From: Rhodococcus sp. ARC_M5
GTDB taxonomy: Bacteria; Actinomycetota; Actinomycetes; Mycobacteriales; Mycobacteriaceae
Length of the DNA stretch: 64,000 bases
Assembly: GCF_022810405.1 (NCBI RefSeq)
Contig: NZ_JALGQE010000001.1
Coordinates: 1 to 64,000 of the forward strand
Reading direction: 5' to 3'
The notes under the pieces were generated by a model. The model was not told the origin of the DNA and did not search any database. It saw nothing but the letters and a program-made list of their open reading frames with translations. This document shows, in pieces, positions 61,314 to 64,000 of the stretch. Every line of letters starts with the position of its first letter. Position 1 is the stretch's first letter. The position numbers and the translations under genes were made by a program.

Positions 61314-62060
61314 TCAGTTGATCGACGCCAACCATTCAGAGTCACCGAGCGCATCGACAACCTCACCGTCCACGAGGACCCCCGGTGTTCCACGGGCACC
61401 CGACGCGGCGAGCGCGTCCCGTCCGATGTTTGCATCCGCCACTGCAGAATCGCGCTGCGCGCCGCTGACGATGCACTCGGTCGCCAGATCACTCGCTCCT
61501 ACGGAACGAGCGAGTTCTGCGATTTCGGCATCGGTTCGGTCGGAGTCACCGCCTTCTTCGGGGCGGAATTCCGGGTCGAACAACCCGGAGTGAAAGGCGG
61601 AGTAGACCCGCGCGTTCTCTGTCTCGGCCACACAGTGCGAGGCCGCGACGGCACGCGTCGAATAGTCACCGGACGCCGACTGTGGATCCAGGAAATTGAC
61701 CAGGTGGTAATTCACCGAGACGACACCGTCGTCGATTTTCTGAGCCAACTCCTGGCCGTGCTTCACTTCGAGATCGCCGCAGAACGGGCACATCGGATCT
61801 TCGAAGACATCGATGACACGCTCCGCTCCCGGACGCGCCAGCGTCACCACACCGTCGCCCGGGAGCGATAATTCGACCGCGGGATTCTTGACTGTTCCGT
61901 AGCCATCGTTGCGCGGGGCGTCGCTTCCGCTCTGCCACATGATCGCAACCACGATGACGATCACCACCACAACGAATGCGACGCCGCCCAATACGTATGT
62001 CACCGTGTTGGAGGTTGCCTCGGGTGTGTGTTTCGTACTCGATATCTTCTTCTGGCTCAC
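61314..62060 (-). CDS. Membrane-anchored DsbA-like thiol oxidoreductase
   Basis: A 248-residue protein. Residues 21-42 form a membrane anchor, followed by an extracytoplasmic thioredoxin-fold domain with FEDPMCPFCGDLE (Cys91-Cys94) and the cis-proline loop ARGTPGVLVDGE; helical insert residues (about 125-200) are as in DsbA. Two further cysteines (SHCVAE, TECIVSG) may form a structural disulfide. It resembles mycobacterial DsbA-like proteins that oxidise exported proteins. No VKOR partner is adjacent. Downstream of it is the tRNA gene. Confidence 0.9.
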   Translation of the reverse strand: MSQKKISSTKHTPEATSNTVTYVLGGVAFVVVVIVIVVAIMWQSGSDAPRNDGYGTVKNPAVELSLPGDGVVTLARPGAERVIDVFEDPMCPFCGDLEVKHGQELAQKIDDGVVSVNYHLVNFLDPQSASGDYSTRAVAASHCVAETENARVYSAFHSGLFDPEFRPEEGGDSDRTDAEIAELARSVGASDLATECIVSGAQRDSAVADANIGRDALAASGARGTPGVLVDGEVVDALGDSEWLASIN

Positions 62061-62085
62061 ACAGCGAATACTACGTTCGCGCCCG

Positions 62086-63324
62086 TCAGGTGTGCTCGCG
62101 CCCGAGTGTGTCCGGAACTCGCGACCACCAGAGTCCAGCCAGCAACAGCAAAGCGCCCGTCACGGCGAAAGCGGGTCCGAACGAGACCTCTTCGACGATC
62201 ATCCCGGCCACGATCGGGCCGATGACCGCGCCGACATCGGAGGCCATCTGGAATGCAGCCAGCACGGGCCCCCCGCGCGCCTTCGAGCCGATCACGTCGG
62301 CAACCGAGGCCTGCTGGGCAGGGCTCATCAGACCCGATCCGATTCCGGCGATCAGCGACACCACGAGGAACAGCACCGGATCGTGGACGTACCCCATCAC
62401 GACGGTGCCCACGCCGCACACCGCCAACCCACCCACCATGAAGGGCTTGCGTCCGCGCACATCGGACAGCCGACCTGCACTGGTGAGAACCAGCGCATTT
62501 CCCACTGCGAACACGGTCAGCGCGATACCGACGAACACCTCGGATCGCTGCATCGCCTCGACGACGAACAACGGCACCAAGGCCACCCGAACGCCGAACA
62601 CAGCCCAACCGTTGGCGAAATTCGACGCCAGCGCCGCCTGATACGACGGGATCCGCAACGCGGCGAGCAACGACATCGTGGGCGGTGCCGAGCCTTTCTC
62701 CGGCTTGACGAGGTCGGAATTGCCCAGGGTGAAATACACGACGGCCGCGGCGATCACGAGAGCAACGGCATAGATGACGAACGGCACCCGCAGACCGAAT
62801 CCCACGAGCGCGCCGCCGACGAGCGGACCGCCGATGGTTCCCAACAGGAAGGCGGTCGCATACAGGCCGGAGATGCGGCCGCGACTGGTCGGCGGACTGA
62901 TCCTGATCAGCAATCCCAGTGCCGATACCGAGAACATCGTTGAGCCGATGCCGCCGAGTCCGCGAAACACCAGCAGCTGCCAATACGTCTGGGCCAGAGC
63001 GCACGCACCGGTCGACACCGCCACGATCAGCAGTCCGATCAGGTACACGGGCCGCTCGCCGAGCCGCTGCACCAGAGCACCACTGGCGGGTGCGAACAGC
63101 AACCGCATGAGAGCGAATGCACTGATGACCGCAGACGCCGCCGTGTACCCGACGCCGAATTCCCGGGCGAACTGTGGCAGAGCGGGCGCGACGATGCCGA
63201 ATCCGAGCGCGATGACGAACGCCGCCGACACCAGAACCCAGATCTCCGGTGGGAGCTTGCCTCCGGGTTGAAACGCCGGCTCGGGAGCCGAACTGTCGTG
63301 GTCGGGTGGAGGTGAGTCGGTCAC
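62086..63324 (-). CDS. MFS transporter
   Basis: A 412-residue major facilitator with 12 predicted helices. It has the motif-A-like [18 protein letters not shown] after helix 2, [30 protein letters not shown] (motif-C-like glycine-proline pattern), and [17 protein letters not shown] in the second half. The DHA1-type drug exporter group is the best fit; the substrate is unknown. The start overlaps the upstream pgm stop by 4 bp, so it is translated together with pgm. It is separated from the DsbA-like gene by 25 bp on the same strand. Confidence 0.92.
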   Translation of the reverse strand: MTDSPPPDHDSSAPEPAFQPGGKLPPEIWVLVSAAFVIALGFGIVAPALPQFAREFGVGYTAASAVISAFALMRLLFAPASGALVQRLGERPVYLIGLLIVAVSTGACALAQTYWQLLVFRGLGGIGSTMFSVSALGLLIRISPPTSRGRISGLYATAFLLGTIGGPLVGGALVGFGLRVPFVIYAVALVIAAAVVYFTLGNSDLVKPEKGSAPPTMSLLAALRIPSYQAALASNFANGWAVFGVRVALVPLFVVEAMQRSEVFVGIALTVFAVGNALVLTSAGRLSDVRGRKPFMVGGLAVCGVGTVVMGYVHDPVLFLVVSLIAGIGSGLMSPAQQASVADVIGSKARGGPVLAAFQMASDVGAVIGPIVAGMIVEEVSFGPAFAVTGALLLLAGLWWSRVPDTLGREHT

Positions 63325-64000
63325 GAGCTCTCGAGTGCGGACGACACCAGTTCACGTGCTGCGGATTGAACCCGGGCGAGATGCTCCTCGCCCTGGAACG
63401 ACTCCGCGTAGATCTTGTACACGTCCTCGGTTCCGGATGGGCGCGCAGCGAACCAGGCGCTCTCCGTCGTCACTTTCAGGCCACCGAGTGCGGCTCCGTT
63501 TCCCGGAGCCTCGGTCAGCGTTGCCGTGATCGGTTCGCCTGCCAACTCGGTGGCGGTGATCTGGCTCGGCGAGAGCTTGGCGAGAACGGCTTTCTGCTCG
63601 CGGGTGGCCGGTGCATCGACGCGTGCATACGTCGGATTGCCGAACTTCTCAGTGAACTCGCTGTAGCGCTGCGATGGGGTGGATCCGGTGACGGCGGTGA
63701 TCTCGGACGCCAGCAGCGCGAGGATGATGCCGTCCTTGTCGGTGGTCCAGACTCGGCCGTTGTGTCGGAGGAACGACGCTCCGGCGCTCTCCTCGCCGCC
63801 GAACCCGAGCTCACCGGCGAGCAGGCCCGGAACGAACCATTTGAATCCGACCGGCACCTCGAGCAGTCGACGGCCGAGACCTGCGACGACCCGGTCGATC
63901 ATCGACGAGCTCACCAACGTCTTGCCCACTGCCGCCGTAGGTGACCAATCGGGTCGGTGCGTGAACAGATAGTCGATGGCAACGGCGAGGAAGTGATTGG
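63321..64000 (-). CDS. pgm: Alpha-D-glucose phosphate phosphoglucomutase, C-terminal part (runs off right edge)
   Basis: About 226 C-terminal residues are present; the N-terminus lies beyond base 64000. Blocks fit the Pgm family: [40 protein letters not shown] with the sugar-binding [17 protein letters not shown], and the phosphate-binding [16 protein letters not shown] near the end. It interconverts glucose 1-phosphate and 6-phosphate, linking glycolysis to glycogen and polysaccharide synthesis, relevant to glgX and the GH57/GT4 operon in this window. The catalytic serine is not included. It is coupled to the MFS gene downstream. Confidence 0.95.
   Translation of the reverse strand, partial: NHFLAVAIDYLFTHRPDWSPTAAVGKTLVSSSMIDRVVAGLGRRLLEVPVGFKWFVPGLLAGELGFGGEESAGASFLRHNGRVWTTDKDGIILALLASEITAVTGSTPSQRYSEFTEKFGNPTYARVDAPATREQKAVLAKLSPSQITATELAGEPITATLTEAPGNGAALGGLKVTTESAWFAARPSGTEDVYKIYAESFQGEEHLARVQSAARELVSSALESS

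Overview
The window is chromosomal DNA from a high-GC actinobacterium of the order Mycobacteriales, most likely a Rhodococcus-type genus of the Nocardiaceae. The evidence is an Lsr2 xenogeneic silencer, actinobacterial LppZ- and FecB-type lipoproteins, a methylglucose lipopolysaccharide (MGLP)-type gene cluster, and a gene order that, from memory of the family, follows Mycobacterium tuberculosis Rv3005c to Rv3055, with pgm (Rv3068c-like) at the far right. The genus is inferred, not proven. The region is almost entirely coding, with many 1-8 bp start/stop overlaps that show operons.

Layout, left to right. Bases 1-115 are the 3' end of an IS30-family transposase. Then come DoxX, the sugar-dehydrogenase-like lipoprotein lppZ, gatB and pfkA. 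A block not present between pfkA and gatA in M. tuberculosis follows (5.2-10.5 kb): a NarL-type two-component system, a secreted phospholipase A2-like protein translationally coupled to a membrane alpha/beta hydrolase, and a membrane-anchored Ag85-like esterase. Next are gatA-gatC, an ACT-domain protein, ligA, a small membrane protein and a diguanylate cyclase; an iscS-type desulfurase/mnmA/MetE-like operon (tRNA thiolation and methionine chemistry); an OlsA/OlsB-like acyltransferase pair; etfBA; and, divergently, a methyltransferase/GH57/GT4 operon plus a hexapeptide acyltransferase (MGLP-type polysaccharide).

From 28.7 to 44.8 kb lie a beta-propeller lipoprotein, a THUMP-like methyltransferase, a second methyltransferase, an enoyl-CoA hydratase, a NUDIX hydrolase, an ABC ATPase, glgX (whose 3' end overlaps a YczE-type membrane gene by 235 bp on the opposite strand), a Pth2-type hydrolase, serB, ctaD, a FecB-like lipoprotein, a second NUDIX hydrolase, and an SPFH/ribbon-helix-helix pair behind a large palindrome.

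From 44.8 to 50.9 kb are the class Ib ribonucleotide reductase genes in two units, nrdF and nrdHIE, each preceded by NrdR-like boxes, with a DUF2252 gene between them. A zinc-independent ribosomal protein L36 gene (rpmJ2) has a Zur-like box directly upstream. A flavin reductase and a divergent TetR regulator share a palindromic operator candidate. Fructosamine kinase and nadE follow, then a molybdopterin cluster (moaD, moaA, moeA, a moaC-mog fusion and moaE), a CobW GTPase, a secreted amidase, lsr2, tRNA-Ala(GGC), a DsbA-like thiol oxidoreductase, an MFS transporter and the 3' end of pgm running off the right edge.

Most of the window is conserved housekeeping DNA. The parts most worth a second look are the envelope-lipid block between pfkA and gatA, the SPFH/RHH module with its operator, the glgX/yczE antisense overlap, and the NrdR and Zur regulatory sites.
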